Notes under the pieces: model-generated
What the model saw: the letters and a program-made list of their open reading frames with translations, nothing else
Database searches by the model: none
What the model was told of the DNA's origin: nothing
Position numbers and translations under genes: made by a program
DNA from: Thioalkalivibrio sp. ALE14
GTDB lineage: Bacteria > Pseudomonadota > Gammaproteobacteria > Ectothiorhodospirales > Ectothiorhodospiraceae
Direction: 5' to 3'
Assembly: GCF_000376845.1 (NCBI RefSeq)
Contig: NZ_AQXY01000027.1
Span: 1-64,000 of the forward strand
DNA length: 64,000 nucleotides
In this document: piece after piece, positions 23,569 to 36,580 of the stretch
How positions within the stretch are numbered: position 1 is the first letter of the stretch
How the letters are laid out: every line of letters begins with the position of its first letter

Positions 23569-25248
23569 TCAATCCGAGGGTGGGGGCAACTCCCCGTTTT
23601 GCGCGGCTGACGAAAGGGGCCGAAAGGCCACCAGCGTCATGTCGTCGCGGCGCGGTTCACCGTCGCGGTAATCCTCCAGGACCCGCACGACCGCGTCGAT
23701 CTTGGCCGACAGGTCGCGCCCGCTCTTCTCGGTCAGGACCCGGCGCAGGCGTCGCCGCCCGAACAGGCGGGGTGGTTCGCCCCCCACGTGGTCGTGCGCA
23801 CCATCGGTGATCAGGAAGAACTCGGTACCCGGCTCCACCGGCACCTCGTGATCCACCGGCTGGGCGGGTTCCAGGCTGCGGTAGCCGAGGCCCCCGCGCA
23901 CGCCGCGAATCTCCTCCACCGTGCCATCACGGTCGATCATCAGCGGCAGGCCCACGCCGGCGAACGCCAGCATCCGGTCTTCCGGACGATAGACGCAGAC
24001 CGCCGCCTCCAGGCCGTCATCGGAATCCGAATCGTGGCCGTCCTGGCGCAGGCGCGACCGGACCAGCCGGTCCATCTCGCGCAGGATGGCCGAGGGCTCC
24101 AGCAGGCGATGCTCGTGGAGGATGCGGTCCAGGGCGGAGGCGACTACCAGGGTAATGAACGCCCCCGGTACACCGTGCCCGGTGCAATCCGCCACCACCA
24201 GGATGCTGTGGCCGTCGATGGCCTCGACCCAGAAATAGTCACCCCCGACCAGGTGCAGCGGTTCCCAGTAAATCTGCACCTCGTCCATATGGCCGTCCAG
24301 GGCGTGCTTGTCCGGCAGCATCGCGGTCTGGATCCGTCGCGCGTAGCGGATGCTCTCCACCACCAGGCGATTGCTGCGCTCCAGCTCGCGATTGGCCTCG
24401 TCGACCTGGGCCAGGGCCCGTTCGGTCTCGGCCTTCTCGTCTTCGAGCTGGCGCGTGCGCTCCTCGACCCGGCGTTCCAGGTCGGCGTTCAGGGCCTTGA
24501 GCTCGCCCCGGGCGCCATCGCGCGCGTCCAGGCCCGCCTGGAACGCGCGCAGGAGACGGTCCAGGGAACGCCCCAGTGCCCCCAGCTCGTCGTTCTCGTG
24601 ATGCCCCAGGCGCGGCATGGGCCACTGGGCGGGCTGGTCGGGGTCGGTATCCGCCACCGCCCGGGAGATCTTCAGCATGGGCCGCAGCATCAGCAGGTAG
24701 AACAGCACCACCACCACCAACGATACGATCACCGCCTGGGTGACGCTGGTGACGACGCCAGTCTGCAGGCGATTCACGAATGTGGCACCCAGAACACCGG
24801 GGTCCAGCTCGATCCGGAGATGCCCCACACCCTGGACGTTGCCGCGCGTATCGGGATGGCGCAGCTCGCGCGCGTGCTCGCGCAGATCGCCGAACAGCCA
24901 TCGCGACCATTCCGCGGACTGTCCCCCCATCGCCCGCTCGTCCTCGGCCAGGGTGTTGCCGAAATCGTCCAGAATTTCCACGCGGCGGATCTCGTCGAAG
25001 ACCAGCAACCCCTGGACCAGCGAATCGGCCTGGGCCGCACTCAGCTGAAAGGCGGCCTCGGCGGCCGGCGGCTCGACCAGGCGTTGCAGCCGATCGATCT
25101 GGGATTGCGTCTCCGCCCGGAAGGCATTCCAGTCCGATGCGATGACGTAGGCACTACTGAGAAGACTAAGGGCGAGCGCGGCGAGAAGCGTGGCGACGGC
25201 CAGCTTGGCAACGAGGCTCCGATTGCGCCGCTGGATCTCCGGCATCAT
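23569..25248 (-). CDS. siaA: SiaA-like membrane PP2C (SpoIIE) phosphatase with HAMP
   Basis: 559 residues: membrane span 14-36, periplasmic sensor to about 165, second span about 168-190 (TQAVIVSLVVVVLFYLLML), HAMP with NDELGALGRSLDRLL, a coiled coil, then a SpoIIE/PP2C domain with metal motifs VGGDYFWVEA, VADCTGHGVPGA and ITDGAHDHVGG. In Pseudomonas aeruginosa SiaA dephosphorylates SiaC, which then activates the diguanylate cyclase SiaD. Here it is the last gene of the module, its ATG overlapping the siaD stop. The signal sensed by its periplasmic part is unknown. Confidence 0.85.
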   Translation of the reverse strand: MMPEIQRRNRSLVAKLAVATLLAALALSLLSSAYVIASDWNAFRAETQSQIDRLQRLVEPPAAEAAFQLSAAQADSLVQGLLVFDEIRRVEILDDFGNTLAEDERAMGGQSAEWSRWLFGDLREHARELRHPDTRGNVQGVGHLRIELDPGVLGATFVNRLQTGVVTSVTQAVIVSLVVVVLFYLLMLRPMLKISRAVADTDPDQPAQWPMPRLGHHENDELGALGRSLDRLLRAFQAGLDARDGARGELKALNADLERRVEERTRQLEDEKAETERALAQVDEANRELERSNRLVVESIRYARRIQTAMLPDKHALDGHMDEVQIYWEPLHLVGGDYFWVEAIDGHSILVVADCTGHGVPGAFITLVVASALDRILHEHRLLEPSAILREMDRLVRSRLRQDGHDSDSDDGLEAAVCVYRPEDRMLAFAGVGLPLMIDRDGTVEEIRGVRGGLGYRSLEPAQPVDHEVPVEPGTEFFLITDGAHDHVGGEPPRLFGRRRLRRVLTEKSGRDLSAKIDAVVRVLEDYRDGEPRRDDMTLVAFRPLSSAAQNGELPPPSD

Positions 25249-26114
25249 CCGTGATCGCCGTGCGTTTGCACGATGACACGGTTGCGCCCTTCGTTCTTGG
25301 CGCGATACAGCAGATCATCCGCCAGCGCGACCAATTCCCCGGCATCGGGCCAGGGGTTCGTGGTCACCACCAGACCAATCGATACCGCCAGCGAGAGCGG
25401 CTCGTCCTTCCAGTGGAGCGAGGCGTTCTCCACAGCGGTCCGGATGCGCTCGGCGAGATCCACGGCCGCCTCGCGGTCAAGATCGGCTGCGACCACGAGG
25501 AATTCCTCGCCGCCCATGCGTCCGGCGTACTGCTCCGCACCGAGCTCCCCGCGCAGGATCTCGGCGAAGTTCTCCAGGGCAAAGTCCCCGGCGGCATGGC
25601 CATGGGTATCGTTGAGCGTCTTGAAGTCGTCGAGGTCAAGCATCATGACCGCAAGCGAGTGCGATTCGTCGCCGACACTGTCGGCCATCCCCTCCACGCA
25701 GTCGATCACGCGCCGGCGCGAGAACAACCCGGTCAGGGCATCCTCCAGCGCCAGGCGCTCCAGCTCGGCGGTCAGGCGTTCGCGCTCGCGCACTTCTTCC
25801 GAGAGGGCATTGTTAAGCTGGGCAAGATGTTCGGCCTGCTCGCGCAACTGGTGATTGGCCGACTGGAGGTCCGCCTGCATGCGGTCACTCATGCGCATCA
25901 TGCGGCGTTGCGCGCGATAACTTTCGGAATAGGCTTTGGCCAGAACCTTCACGCCGTCCGCCACGGCATCCAGCGCCTCGAGCATCTGCTCGGAACGCTG
26001 CATGATCGCCTTTTCCTGCTCGAACAGGGAAAAGTCCGCGAGCCCGTCCATCTCCTGCCCGTCACGGGGCCGGTTCGAGGGGTCCATCGGGTCGTCGCGA
26101 GAAGGAGCGGTCAT
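25245..26114 (-). CDS. siaD: SiaD-like diguanylate cyclase
   Basis: 289 residues. The N-terminal half is helical and coiled-coil with no membrane span (QRSEQMLEALDAVADGVKVL onward), matching SiaD, followed by a GGDEF domain from about residue 125. The active site reads RMGGEEFLVV, so the Asp-to-Glu variant GGEEF, which is catalytically competent in many cyclases. The position of the RxxD inhibitory site reads GAEQ, so canonical product inhibition seems absent. It makes c-di-GMP, presumably when bound by unphosphorylated SiaC. The ATG overlaps the siaC stop (ATGA). Confidence 0.87.
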   Translation of the reverse strand: MTAPSRDDPMDPSNRPRDGQEMDGLADFSLFEQEKAIMQRSEQMLEALDAVADGVKVLAKAYSESYRAQRRMMRMSDRMQADLQSANHQLREQAEHLAQLNNALSEEVRERERLTAELERLALEDALTGLFSRRRVIDCVEGMADSVGDESHSLAVMMLDLDDFKTLNDTHGHAAGDFALENFAEILRGELGAEQYAGRMGGEEFLVVAADLDREAAVDLAERIRTAVENASLHWKDEPLSLAVSIGLVVTTNPWPDAGELVALADDLLYRAKNEGRNRVIVQTHGDHG

Positions 26115-26503
26115 GACAGCGGACACATGCGGTAGTCGGCGTGTTCGAAATCCTCGGAAAAATCCTCGCCGAACTCCTCCATGGTTTCGTCATCCTCGTG
26201 GTAGCACCAGTTGATCCGGACCGTCAGCCCGGCCGCCGCCCCATCTTCCAGGATCTGGAACATGTTCATCAGGGCTTTCGCGGTGGACGAATTGAAATAG
26301 ATCATTTCGACCGTGAATTCCACCTCGTCGCTGGCCCGATCCTCGATCGCCTGCCGCAATCCCTGGGTCAGCGGCCCATAGAAGTTCGCCGCATCCTCCG
26401 GATAGGACTCCCCGGAAAGGCGGTACGTGCCGGCCCCGAAATCAAACTGCACCGCGGGGGTTCGGTCGGTTGCCTCGTGTTCAATGGTCTCGACAACTGC
26501 CAT
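26111..26503 (-). CDS. siaC: SiaC-like regulatory phosphoprotein (DUF1987)
   Basis: 130 residues of the DUF1987 family. The conserved core is LSGESYPEDAANFYGPL and MIYFNSSTAKALMNMF; the Ser/Thr cluster at residues 72-74 corresponds to the phosphosite of SiaC. In the known system the kinase SiaB phosphorylates this site and SiaA removes the phosphate; only the unphosphorylated form binds and activates SiaD. The C-terminus is strikingly acidic (EEFGEDFSEDFEHAD). Coupled to siaB by TGATG. Confidence 0.9.
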   Translation of the reverse strand: MAVVETIEHEATDRTPAVQFDFGAGTYRLSGESYPEDAANFYGPLTQGLRQAIEDRASDEVEFTVEMIYFNSSTAKALMNMFQILEDGAAAGLTVRINWCYHEDDETMEEFGEDFSEDFEHADYRMCPLS

Positions 26504-27093
26504 CAGATGTAGGCCTTCAGGACAAAATAGGATTGCGCATCGGAAATGTGTTGAAAGTCGAACTGGATCGGCTCACTGGCGCGGCGGGCGATCTCGATCA
26601 GGCCGATGCTGCCCCCTTTGCTGCCCTCGTCCGGCGGCTCACGCAGCTTTTCCTTGTAGAAGCGGCGCAGTTCGTCGCTGTCCATCCCGGCCAGTTCGCG
26701 CAGGCGAGCGGCCAGAGTATCGGCATCCTGACGCCCGATGACGTTGCCGCAGATCACGAAGAAACGGCCGTTCTCCGACCCGACCGTGATCATCCCGGAG
26801 CTCAACTCGACGGGCGGCTCGGCATCATGCTCGATGCGCTCGGCGGAGTAGCGAATGATGTTCTGCACCTGTTCCACGAACACCGAGAAGACCCGGTTGA
26901 CGGTCTTGGTGTCCGTGGATTCGAGCCGGATCTTCTGCCGCAACGCGTCGCCAAGGGCCTTCAGGATGCCCTCGGAGATGTAGCCGGTGAACGAAAAGAT
27001 GATGCCGCGCCGCGTCATGTTGCGCTGAAAATCCAGCACCTCTTCGGCGATCAGGGTGGACGAATCCGCCCGGGCCTCGGCTGCCTCAGTCAT
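26503..27093 (-). CDS. siaB: SiaB family protein kinase
   Basis: 196 residues, cytoplasmic. EEVLDFQRNMTRRGIIFSFT, an N-box-like VEQVQNIIRYSAERI and GSKGGSIGLIEIARRAS (a glycine-rich ATP lid) match the SiaB group of small GHKL-type kinases. It would phosphorylate SiaC and so hold the cyclase off. The start is an ATG with a GGAGAG site that overlaps the end of the binding-protein gene by 8 nt, tying the sensor and the switch into one operon. Confidence 0.87.
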   Translation of the reverse strand: MTEAAEARADSSTLIAEEVLDFQRNMTRRGIIFSFTGYISEGILKALGDALRQKIRLESTDTKTVNRVFSVFVEQVQNIIRYSAERIEHDAEPPVELSSGMITVGSENGRFFVICGNVIGRQDADTLAARLRELAGMDSDELRRFYKEKLREPPDEGSKGGSIGLIEIARRASEPIQFDFQHISDAQSYFVLKAYI

Positions 27094-27850
27094 TCCGCTC
27101 TCCATTGCTGTTGAGGACAGCGTCGACGATCGCGGCATAGCGCCCGTCGGCGCGCATGGCGTCCAGCTCCTCCTGCATGCGGTCCAGCGGCGCCCGCTCG
27201 GTTTCCGGATGGCAGGCCAGCGACATCACCGTATCGTTGAACGCGAAAAGGGATTCCAGTGCCCCGACCCCTTCCTGGCGTGCATACCAGGGAGCCAGAT
27301 GTTCGCCACTGACCCAGACATCGATGCGGTTGGCGGCGAGCTTCCGGGCATTCAGCCGGTCGTTCGGCGCGGTATCGACCGGGATTCCCTGGCGCTCGAC
27401 ATGCAGCGCCACGGCGTCGTCGCGATAACCCCCCACGCGGTAGCGCTCCAGATCCCGCAGGGAGGAAGCATTCACCTCGGCGCCCTCCAGTACGAACGCA
27501 TGCCACTGGTTCTCCACCAGGGGTCCGACCCAGGTAAACAGATCTTCGCGTTCCGGAGTCCGGGTCGTGGAAAACACGCAGGTGCCGGGTTCGGACTGGG
27601 CCTCGGCATAGGCGCGGCTCCAGGGCAGAAGGCGGATCTCCGCGTCGACCCCGGCCACCTCCAGCAGCACATCCATGACCCGGACGGAGATCCCGTCCAG
27701 GTCCCCGGCTTCGGTCTCGAAATTGAATGGCGGGTAGCTTTCGGTGGTGAGCGTCAGGGAGTTCGCGCTCAGGGGCGCCGCCAGCAGCATCCCGGCCGCC
27801 AGCAATGCTGTGCCCATACGTCGTCCGCACTGTGCCGCGAGACCTGTCAC
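27086..27850 (-). CDS. Periplasmic solute-binding protein (family 3 type) heading the sia operon
   Basis: About 254 residues with a signal peptide (GTALLAAGMLLAAPLSA, cleavage near residue 30). The mature part opens LTLTTESYPPFNF, typical of family 3 amino-acid binding proteins, and contains DGISVRVMDVLLEV and FSTTRTPEREDLFTWVGP. No transporter genes follow; instead the sia genes do. It may act as a ligand sensor for the SiaA periplasmic domain rather than in uptake. The start is uncertain: GTG (used) with GGTGAG upstream, or TTG at 27865. Confidence 0.78.
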   Translation of the reverse strand: MTGLAAQCGRRMGTALLAAGMLLAAPLSANSLTLTTESYPPFNFETEAGDLDGISVRVMDVLLEVAGVDAEIRLLPWSRAYAEAQSEPGTCVFSTTRTPEREDLFTWVGPLVENQWHAFVLEGAEVNASSLRDLERYRVGGYRDDAVALHVERQGIPVDTAPNDRLNARKLAANRIDVWVSGEHLAPWYARQEGVGALESLFAFNDTVMSLACHPETERAPLDRMQEELDAMRADGRYAAIVDAVLNSNGERND

Positions 27851-27882
27851 GTGCCGCTCACCCAAAACCCATGGAGACGGCC

Positions 27883-27903
27883 AAAGAATTGTCCGATTCG
27901 GAC
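27883..27903 (-). terminator. Weak terminator-like palindrome between tilS and the sia operon
   Basis: GTCCGATTCGGAC at 27891-27903 is a short palindrome. A transcript arriving from the neighbouring gene on the plus side does not exist, and on the minus strand the palindrome is followed by AATTCTTT and then the start of the binding-protein gene's leader lies above it. It would end transcription coming from the sia promoter's own side only if read differently, so it is best viewed as a possible operator or terminator of low certainty. Confidence 0.2.
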
Positions 27904-27910
27904 CACGCCG

Positions 27911-29218
27911 TCAACTCCGGGCGTTAGCCGAATCGGGCCACAGCACGGCCATGACGGTGCCATCCGGGTGGCACAACAGCGGGATCCGCTGGCGCTCCCA
28001 GGGCGCGATCCCGCGCTCCTGCATCAGTTTTTTGAGTGGCCGGCGCCCGGCCGGTGTCGAGACCCGTTCGCCCCCGCGGCGATAGCTAACGGTCAGGGAG
28101 GCGCCCGGGTCGATGCCCAGATCCGCCAGCATGTCGCGGGTCAGGCGCCGTCCGTCCGCCAGGACAAGTTCCGGCTGGTCAGCCGGCCAGTCCTGGTCCA
28201 GTGGCGGTGTACCGCTCTCCTCCTCCTGTCCCGCAGGCCCGGCGAGCAGCCGGTCGCGATAGCACCGCATCCAGCCTTCATTCCACTCCACCAGCGGCGC
28301 GGTCCCGGGGCGATCCGCCATCACCTGGCGCAGGAACTCCCCGAGACGCTCGTGCCCGGGCGGACGGAGCCCCTGCTCCCGCAACCAGTACCGCACCAGG
28401 CCGCGACCCGTCGCCGGATCCAGCGACCGCAGCGTCTCGCGATTCAGGGACCCCGATGCGGGATCATGTGCCTGCTGCATCAACCCGGCGAAATACGCCC
28501 GCAACTGCCCGGCCGCCTCGTGCTGCCAGCCGGCGGCGCGTGAAAGCCCGGTCACGTTTCCAAAGCGTTCGCGCAATAACGGGAGAACGGAATGCCGGAG
28601 GAAATTGCGATCAAAGCGAATATCGCGATTGCTCGGATCCTCGTACCAGTCGAGTTTCTCCCGCTCCGCGTACTCGCGCAGCGCCGCCCGCGGCAGGGCC
28701 AGAAACGGTCGCCCCAGCCAGGTGGCCCCCTCGCGCCGTAGCGGCCGCACGGCCTGCAGGCCCTCCGGGCCGCTCCCGCGCAGGGCGGCCAGCAGAAAGG
28801 TCTCGGCCTGATCATCCGCATGCTGAGCGGCGAGGATGATGTCTTCCCCCTCCAGTCCCTCGCGCAGCGCCCCATAGCGGGCCTCGCGCGCCGCGGCTTC
28901 GAGCCCGGACGACCGAGGATCAAGCGGCTCCAGAGTGGTAAGCCGAAATGGGCAATTCAGCGCACGGGCTACCGCACGGCAATGCTCGGCCTGCCGCTCG
29001 GAGTCCGGGCGCAGACGGTGGTTTACATGCAGGGCCTCGAGCCCGGGGATACCCAGTTGCACGGCCGCGTGCAGCAGAACCGTGGAATCGAGCCCGCCAC
29101 TGAAGGCAATGCGCACCCGGCGGTAGCCGGAATGGATCTGGAGGAAATCCCGCAGCGCCACGACCACGGGATCGGACGCCGTGGCGCCCGGATCAGGAAG
29201 CGGCTTCCTGGAAGGCAC
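27911..29218 (-). CDS. tilS: tRNA(Ile)-lysidine synthase
   Basis: 435 residues. The PP-loop motif [16 protein letters not shown] is at about residues 37-52, followed by [14 protein letters not shown] and [22 protein letters not shown], and [18 protein letters not shown]. It converts the CAU-anticodon cytidine of minor tRNA-Ile to lysidine. C-terminal TilS domains are present, ending with REPGRPL-like [13 protein letters not shown] and [11 protein letters not shown]. The GTG start overlaps accA by 26 nt, the usual neighbour. Confidence 0.96.
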   Translation of the reverse strand: MPSRKPLPDPGATASDPVVVALRDFLQIHSGYRRVRIAFSGGLDSTVLLHAAVQLGIPGLEALHVNHRLRPDSERQAEHCRAVARALNCPFRLTTLEPLDPRSSGLEAAAREARYGALREGLEGEDIILAAQHADDQAETFLLAALRGSGPEGLQAVRPLRREGATWLGRPFLALPRAALREYAEREKLDWYEDPSNRDIRFDRNFLRHSVLPLLRERFGNVTGLSRAAGWQHEAAGQLRAYFAGLMQQAHDPASGSLNRETLRSLDPATGRGLVRYWLREQGLRPPGHERLGEFLRQVMADRPGTAPLVEWNEGWMRCYRDRLLAGPAGQEEESGTPPLDQDWPADQPELVLADGRRLTRDMLADLGIDPGASLTVSYRRGGERVSTPAGRRPLKKLMQERGIAPWERQRIPLLCHPDGTVMAVLWPDSANARS

Positions 29219-30158
29219 CGTAGTCCATCAGGCGACGGTAGCGCCGCTCGAGGCGCTTGCCGGGGTCCAGACCCTCGAGCCCGTCCAGGGTCTCCAGCAG
29301 CGCAGTGCGCAGGCGCGTGGACATCGCGTCCGGGTCACGATGGGCCCCGCCCAGCGGCTCCGGCACAATGCGGTCCACCAACCCCAGGTCCTTCAGGCGC
29401 TCCGAGGTAATCCCCAGTGCCTCGGCGGCCTCCGAGGCCTTCTCGGCACTCTTCCAGAGAATGGAGGCACAGCCTTCGGGGGAGATAACCGAGTAGGTCG
29501 AGTACTGCAGCATCAGGGTGGCATCGCCGACCCCGATGGCCAGCGCACCGCCCGAGCCCCCCTCGCCGATCACCGTGGCGATGACCGGCGTATCCAGACG
29601 CGCCATCACCCGCAGGTTACGGGCAATGGCCTCGCTCTGCCCGCGCTCTTCGGCGCCGACGCCCGGGTAGGCTCCCGGGGTATCGATGAAGGTCAGGACC
29701 GGCATGCGAAAGCGTTCGGCCATCTCCATCAGGCGCAGCGCCTTGCGATAGCCTTCCGGGCGCGGCATGCCGAAGTTGCGGTAGACCTTGTCCCGCGTCT
29801 GGCGCCCCTTCTGATGCCCGATCAGCATCACCGGCCGGCCGTCGAGACGCGCCACGCCCCCGACGATCGCCGGGTCGTCGCCATAGGCACGATCGCCATG
29901 CAGCTCCTCGAACTCGTCGAACAGGTCCGGGATGTAGTCGAGCGTGTACGGACGCCGCGGGTGCCGCGACATCTGTGCAACCTGCCAGGGCGTCAGCTTG
30001 GCGAAGATGCTCTCGGTCAATGAACGGCACTTGTCTTCCAGGCGCTGGATCTCTTCCTGGATGTTGACCTCGGCGTCGTCACCGACATAGCGCAGATCGC
30101 GGATCTTCGCTTCCAGTTCGGCGATGGGCTGTTCGAAGTCGAGAAAGTCCGGATTCAT
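29193..30158 (-). CDS. accA: Acetyl-CoA carboxylase carboxyltransferase subunit alpha
   Basis: 321 residues (319 in E. coli). [19 protein letters not shown] at the start, [51 protein letters not shown] and [14 protein letters not shown] are the diagnostic AccA sequences. It carries the biotin-to-acetyl-CoA transfer with AccD, the first step of fatty acid synthesis. Located between dnaE and tilS as in other gammaproteobacteria. Confidence 0.97.
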   Translation of the reverse strand: MNPDFLDFEQPIAELEAKIRDLRYVGDDAEVNIQEEIQRLEDKCRSLTESIFAKLTPWQVAQMSRHPRRPYTLDYIPDLFDEFEELHGDRAYGDDPAIVGGVARLDGRPVMLIGHQKGRQTRDKVYRNFGMPRPEGYRKALRLMEMAERFRMPVLTFIDTPGAYPGVGAEERGQSEAIARNLRVMARLDTPVIATVIGEGGSGGALAIGVGDATLMLQYSTYSVISPEGCASILWKSAEKASEAAEALGITSERLKDLGLVDRIVPEPLGGAHRDPDAMSTRLRTALLETLDGLEGLDPGKRLERRYRRLMDYGAFQEAAS

Positions 30159-30252
30159 GCAGGGTCCCGAGGGCTTGGTTGTGGATGCCGGCGAAAGACG
30201 CGAATTGTAACCAATCGCGGCGCGCGCCGCTCCCGTGCCGATGCGCAGCGGT

Positions 30253-33722
<3,470 letters not shown>

Positions 33723-33726
<4 letters not shown>

Positions 33727-34325
33727 GCCCCGGCCCCCTGCTCATGCGCGGCCAGGGAGCGCGCGACCGGGCCGAAACTGCGCCGGTGCTGCGGACACGG
33801 GCCGAGCCGTTCCAGCGCCGCCCGATGGGCCGCCGTGGGATAGCCGGCGTGCCGGTCGAAGCCGTAATCGGGGTATTCGTCGTGCAGTTCCCGCAGCCAT
33901 CCATCGCGGGCCACCTTGGCGATAATCGAGGCCGCGCTGATCGCCGGCACCGAACCGTCCCCGCCCACGATGGCCTCGGCCGTCCAGGGACCCTCGGGGG
34001 TAAAGCGGCCGTCCACCAAGAGATGCGCCGGCGCGATGGTCAGGCCCGCGACCGCGCGCTGCATGGCCAGCAGAGTCGCATGGTGGATGTTCAGGGCATC
34101 AATCTCGGACGCCTCGGCCCGCCCCAGTGACCACGCCAGGGCCTCCGCGCGGATCTGCGCGTCCAGCGCCTCCCGGCGTTTCGCCCCGAGCTTCTTGGAA
34201 TCGGTCAGCCCGGGGCAGGCGTAGCCCTCCGGCAGGATTACGGCTGCGGCGACCACCGGCCCGGCCAGCGGCCCGCGCCCCACCTCGTCCACGCCGGCGA
34301 CATGGCGCTGCGCTGCCTCTGTCAT
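33723..34325 (-). CDS. rnhB: Ribonuclease HII
   Basis: 200 residues. [20 protein letters not shown] carries the first two acidic catalytic residues; [15 protein letters not shown] and [13 protein letters not shown] are further RNase HII signatures. Removes ribonucleotides and RNA-DNA junctions. In relatives lpxB normally sits just upstream on the same strand; here the upstream neighbour is gnnA on the opposite strand. Start ATG behind GGAG. Confidence 0.97.
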
Positions 34326-34393
34326 GGAGTCTCCACCACGGTGAACTGCGGGAAATCGCCCGGCCGCAACCATGCGCCGCGCCGGGGATCCGT

Positions 34394-34399
34394 TACAAT
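34394..34399 (+). promoter_or_regulatory. Candidate -10 box for gnnA
   Basis: TACAAT lies 46 bp upstream of the gnnA ATG in the divergent rnhB/gnnA gap. No good -35 hexamer is seen 16-18 bp upstream, so the promoter is tentative. A promoter here would be needed because gnnA-gnnB-lpxB face away from the rest of the lpx operon. Confidence 0.3.
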
Positions 34400-34444
34400 A
34401 GCGCCGAAAATCCTAGCACACCCCCTCCGGATCCGAGCCTACCC

Positions 34445-35446
34445 ATGTCCCAATCCCCGTTACGCTGCGCCGCCATCGGCGTGGGCCACCTTGGCAAATG
34501 GCATGCCGCCAAATACGCCGCCCTGCCGGACACCGAGCTGGTCGCCGTCGTCGATGCCGATTCCGAAACCGCCAGCCGCATCGCCGCCGAACATGGCTGC
34601 CGGGCGGAGATCGATCATCGCGCCCTGATCGGGCAGGTCGATGCGGTCTCCATCGCCGCCCCCACCACCCTGCACTACGACATCGCCCGGGACTTTCTCG
34701 AGGCCGGCTGCCACGTGCTGGTGGAGAAGCCGATCACCGCGACCCTGGACCAGGCCGAGACCCTCAACCAGATCGCCGAGCAACAAGGCGTTGTCCTGCA
34801 GGTCGGGCACCTGGAACGCTTTAACGCGGCGCTGCGCCGGCTCACCGAGAGCCCGCTGCACCCGCGATTCATCGAGTCCCACCGCCTGGCGCCCTACAAG
34901 CCGCGCGCCACCGATGTCTCGGTGGTACTGGACCTGATGATCCATGACATCGACATCATCCTGTCGCTGGTGGATGCCCCACTGACCGAGATCCGCGCCT
35001 CCGGGGCCCGCGTGCTGACCGGCGACATCGACATCGCCAATGCCCGCCTGGAATTCGCGAACGGCTGCGTGGCCAATGTCACCTCCAGCCGGATCAGCAC
35101 CAAGTCCGAGCGGCGCATGCGCATCTTCCAGTCGCATGCCTACGCCTCCGTTGACTTCCAGAACCGCATCCTGTCGCTGAACCACATCGGCGAACCCGAT
35201 CCGGAGACCGGCGCCCCGGCCATCCACCGCGAAGAGAGCGTGTTCGACGAGGCCGACGCCCTGCTGGCCGAGATCCAGGCCTTCGTCGCCGCTGTGCGCG
35301 GTCAGGGCCCGGTGGTGGTCAGCGGCCGCGACGGCCAGCGTGCCCTGGAGACGGCCAGCCGCATTACCGACCTGGTCTACGAAAACCTCAACATCATGAG
35401 CCGGGCCGACGGCCCGCACAGCCACCTCGAAGGAGTCAAGCCGTGA
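34445..35446 (+). CDS. gnnA: Gfo/Idh/MocA oxidoreductase, probable GnnA (UDP-GlcNAc 3-dehydrogenase)
   Basis: 333 residues. N-terminal Rossmann fold with AAIGVGHLGKWHAAKYAAL, then HVLVEKPITATLDQAETL, the active-site lysine motif of the family, and DLMIHDIDIILSLV carrying the catalytic His/Asp region. In Acidithiobacillus ferrooxidans GnnA oxidises the 3-OH of UDP-GlcNAc and GnnB then aminates it, and both genes lie between lpxA and lpxB. The same three-gene context here supports that role over general sugar dehydrogenases such as WbpB. The stop overlaps the gnnB GTG. Confidence 0.82.
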   Translation: MSQSPLRCAAIGVGHLGKWHAAKYAALPDTELVAVVDADSETASRIAAEHGCRAEIDHRALIGQVDAVSIAAPTTLHYDIARDFLEAGCHVLVEKPITATLDQAETLNQIAEQQGVVLQVGHLERFNAALRRLTESPLHPRFIESHRLAPYKPRATDVSVVLDLMIHDIDIILSLVDAPLTEIRASGARVLTGDIDIANARLEFANGCVANVTSSRISTKSERRMRIFQSHAYASVDFQNRILSLNHIGEPDPETGAPAIHREESVFDEADALLAEIQAFVAAVRGQGPVVVSGRDGQRALETASRITDLVYENLNIMSRADGPHSHLEGVKP

Positions 35447-36540
35447 TCCCGATGGTCGACCTGCAGCGCCAGTACCAGAGCCTGCGCCCCGAAATCGATG
35501 CTGCCCTTCAGGACGTGCTGGCCGGCGCCCGCTTCATCCTGGGCCCCAACGTGCAGACCCTGGAACAGGAACTGGCCGACTACCTCGGCGTCGAGCACGC
35601 GATCACCTGTGCGTCCGGCACCGACGCCCTGCATCTGGCCCTCGCGGCAGCCGGGATCGGCCCGGGTGACGAGGTCATCACCACCCCGTTCACGTTCATC
35701 GCCACCGCCGAGGCGATCCGTTATGTCGGGGCGGACCCGATCTTCGTGGACATCGACCCGCGCACCTTCAACATCGACCCGGACCAGGTCGAGGCGGCCA
35801 TCACCGAACGTACCCGCGCCATCCTGCCGGTCCACCTGTTCGGCCAGCCGGCCGACATGCCGCGCCTCCAGTCCATCGCGGAAAAGCACAAGGTCATGAT
35901 CGTGGAGGACTGCGCGCAATCCTTCGGCGCAACAGTAGACGGTGTGCAGACCGGGGCAGGCAATGCCTTTGGCTGCTTCTCGTTCTTCCCCAGCAAAAAC
36001 CTCGGGGCCTTCGGCGACGGCGGTCTGGTGACCACCAGCTGCCCGTCCTCCGCCGAGGCCCTGCGCCGTCTGCGCAACCACGGCTCCAGCGAGCGCTACT
36101 ACCACGACGAGATCGGCTACAACAGCCGGCTGGACGAGATGCAGGCCGCGATCCTGCGGGTGAAGCTGCCGCACATCGATACCTATAACGCCGAGCGCCG
36201 TCGGGTGGCGGCCCGCTACCGCGATGGCCTTGCCGGTCTGCCGGTGGAGGTGCCGTTCGAGGACGGCATCGGGACCCACGTGTACCACCAGTACACGCTG
36301 CTGACCGATCACCGTGACGCGATCATGGAGGCCCTCAAGGCCGCTGAGGTGGCCTGCGCGATCTACTACCCGGTACCCCTGCATCAGCAAAAGGCCTTCG
36401 CCGATCTCCCGAACCGGCCGGAATCGCTGCCCGTCACCGAAGACGTCGCCGCGCGCTGCCTGTCGCTGCCGGTCTTCCCCGAACTCGAGGACGCGACCAT
36501 CGACATGATCTGCGGGAAGATCCGCGAAGCCCTCGCATGA
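35443..36540 (+). CDS. gnnB: DegT/DnrJ/EryC1 aminotransferase, probable GnnB
   Basis: 365 residues. MVDLQRQYQSLRPEIDAAL opens the sugar-nucleotide aminotransferase fold; CASGTDALHLAL binds PLP phosphate, DCAQSFGATVDG follows, and FFPSKNLGAFGDGG carries the PLP lysine. GYNSRLDEMQAAILRVKL is the conserved substrate loop. It is predicted to transaminate the 3-keto product of GnnA to UDP-GlcNAc3N. GTG start behind AAGGAG, overlapping gnnA (GTGA). VioA/WbpE-type 3-amino sugar enzymes are the alternative, but the lpx context favours GnnB. Confidence 0.84.
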   Translation: MIPMVDLQRQYQSLRPEIDAALQDVLAGARFILGPNVQTLEQELADYLGVEHAITCASGTDALHLALAAAGIGPGDEVITTPFTFIATAEAIRYVGADPIFVDIDPRTFNIDPDQVEAAITERTRAILPVHLFGQPADMPRLQSIAEKHKVMIVEDCAQSFGATVDGVQTGAGNAFGCFSFFPSKNLGAFGDGGLVTTSCPSSAEALRRLRNHGSSERYYHDEIGYNSRLDEMQAAILRVKLPHIDTYNAERRRVAARYRDGLAGLPVEVPFEDGIGTHVYHQYTLLTDHRDAIMEALKAAEVACAIYYPVPLHQQKAFADLPNRPESLPVTEDVAARCLSLPVFPELEDATIDMICGKIREALA

Positions 36541-36580
36541 CGCCACCCCGCCACGCGCCTACGGGAGCCCGGCACCGACA

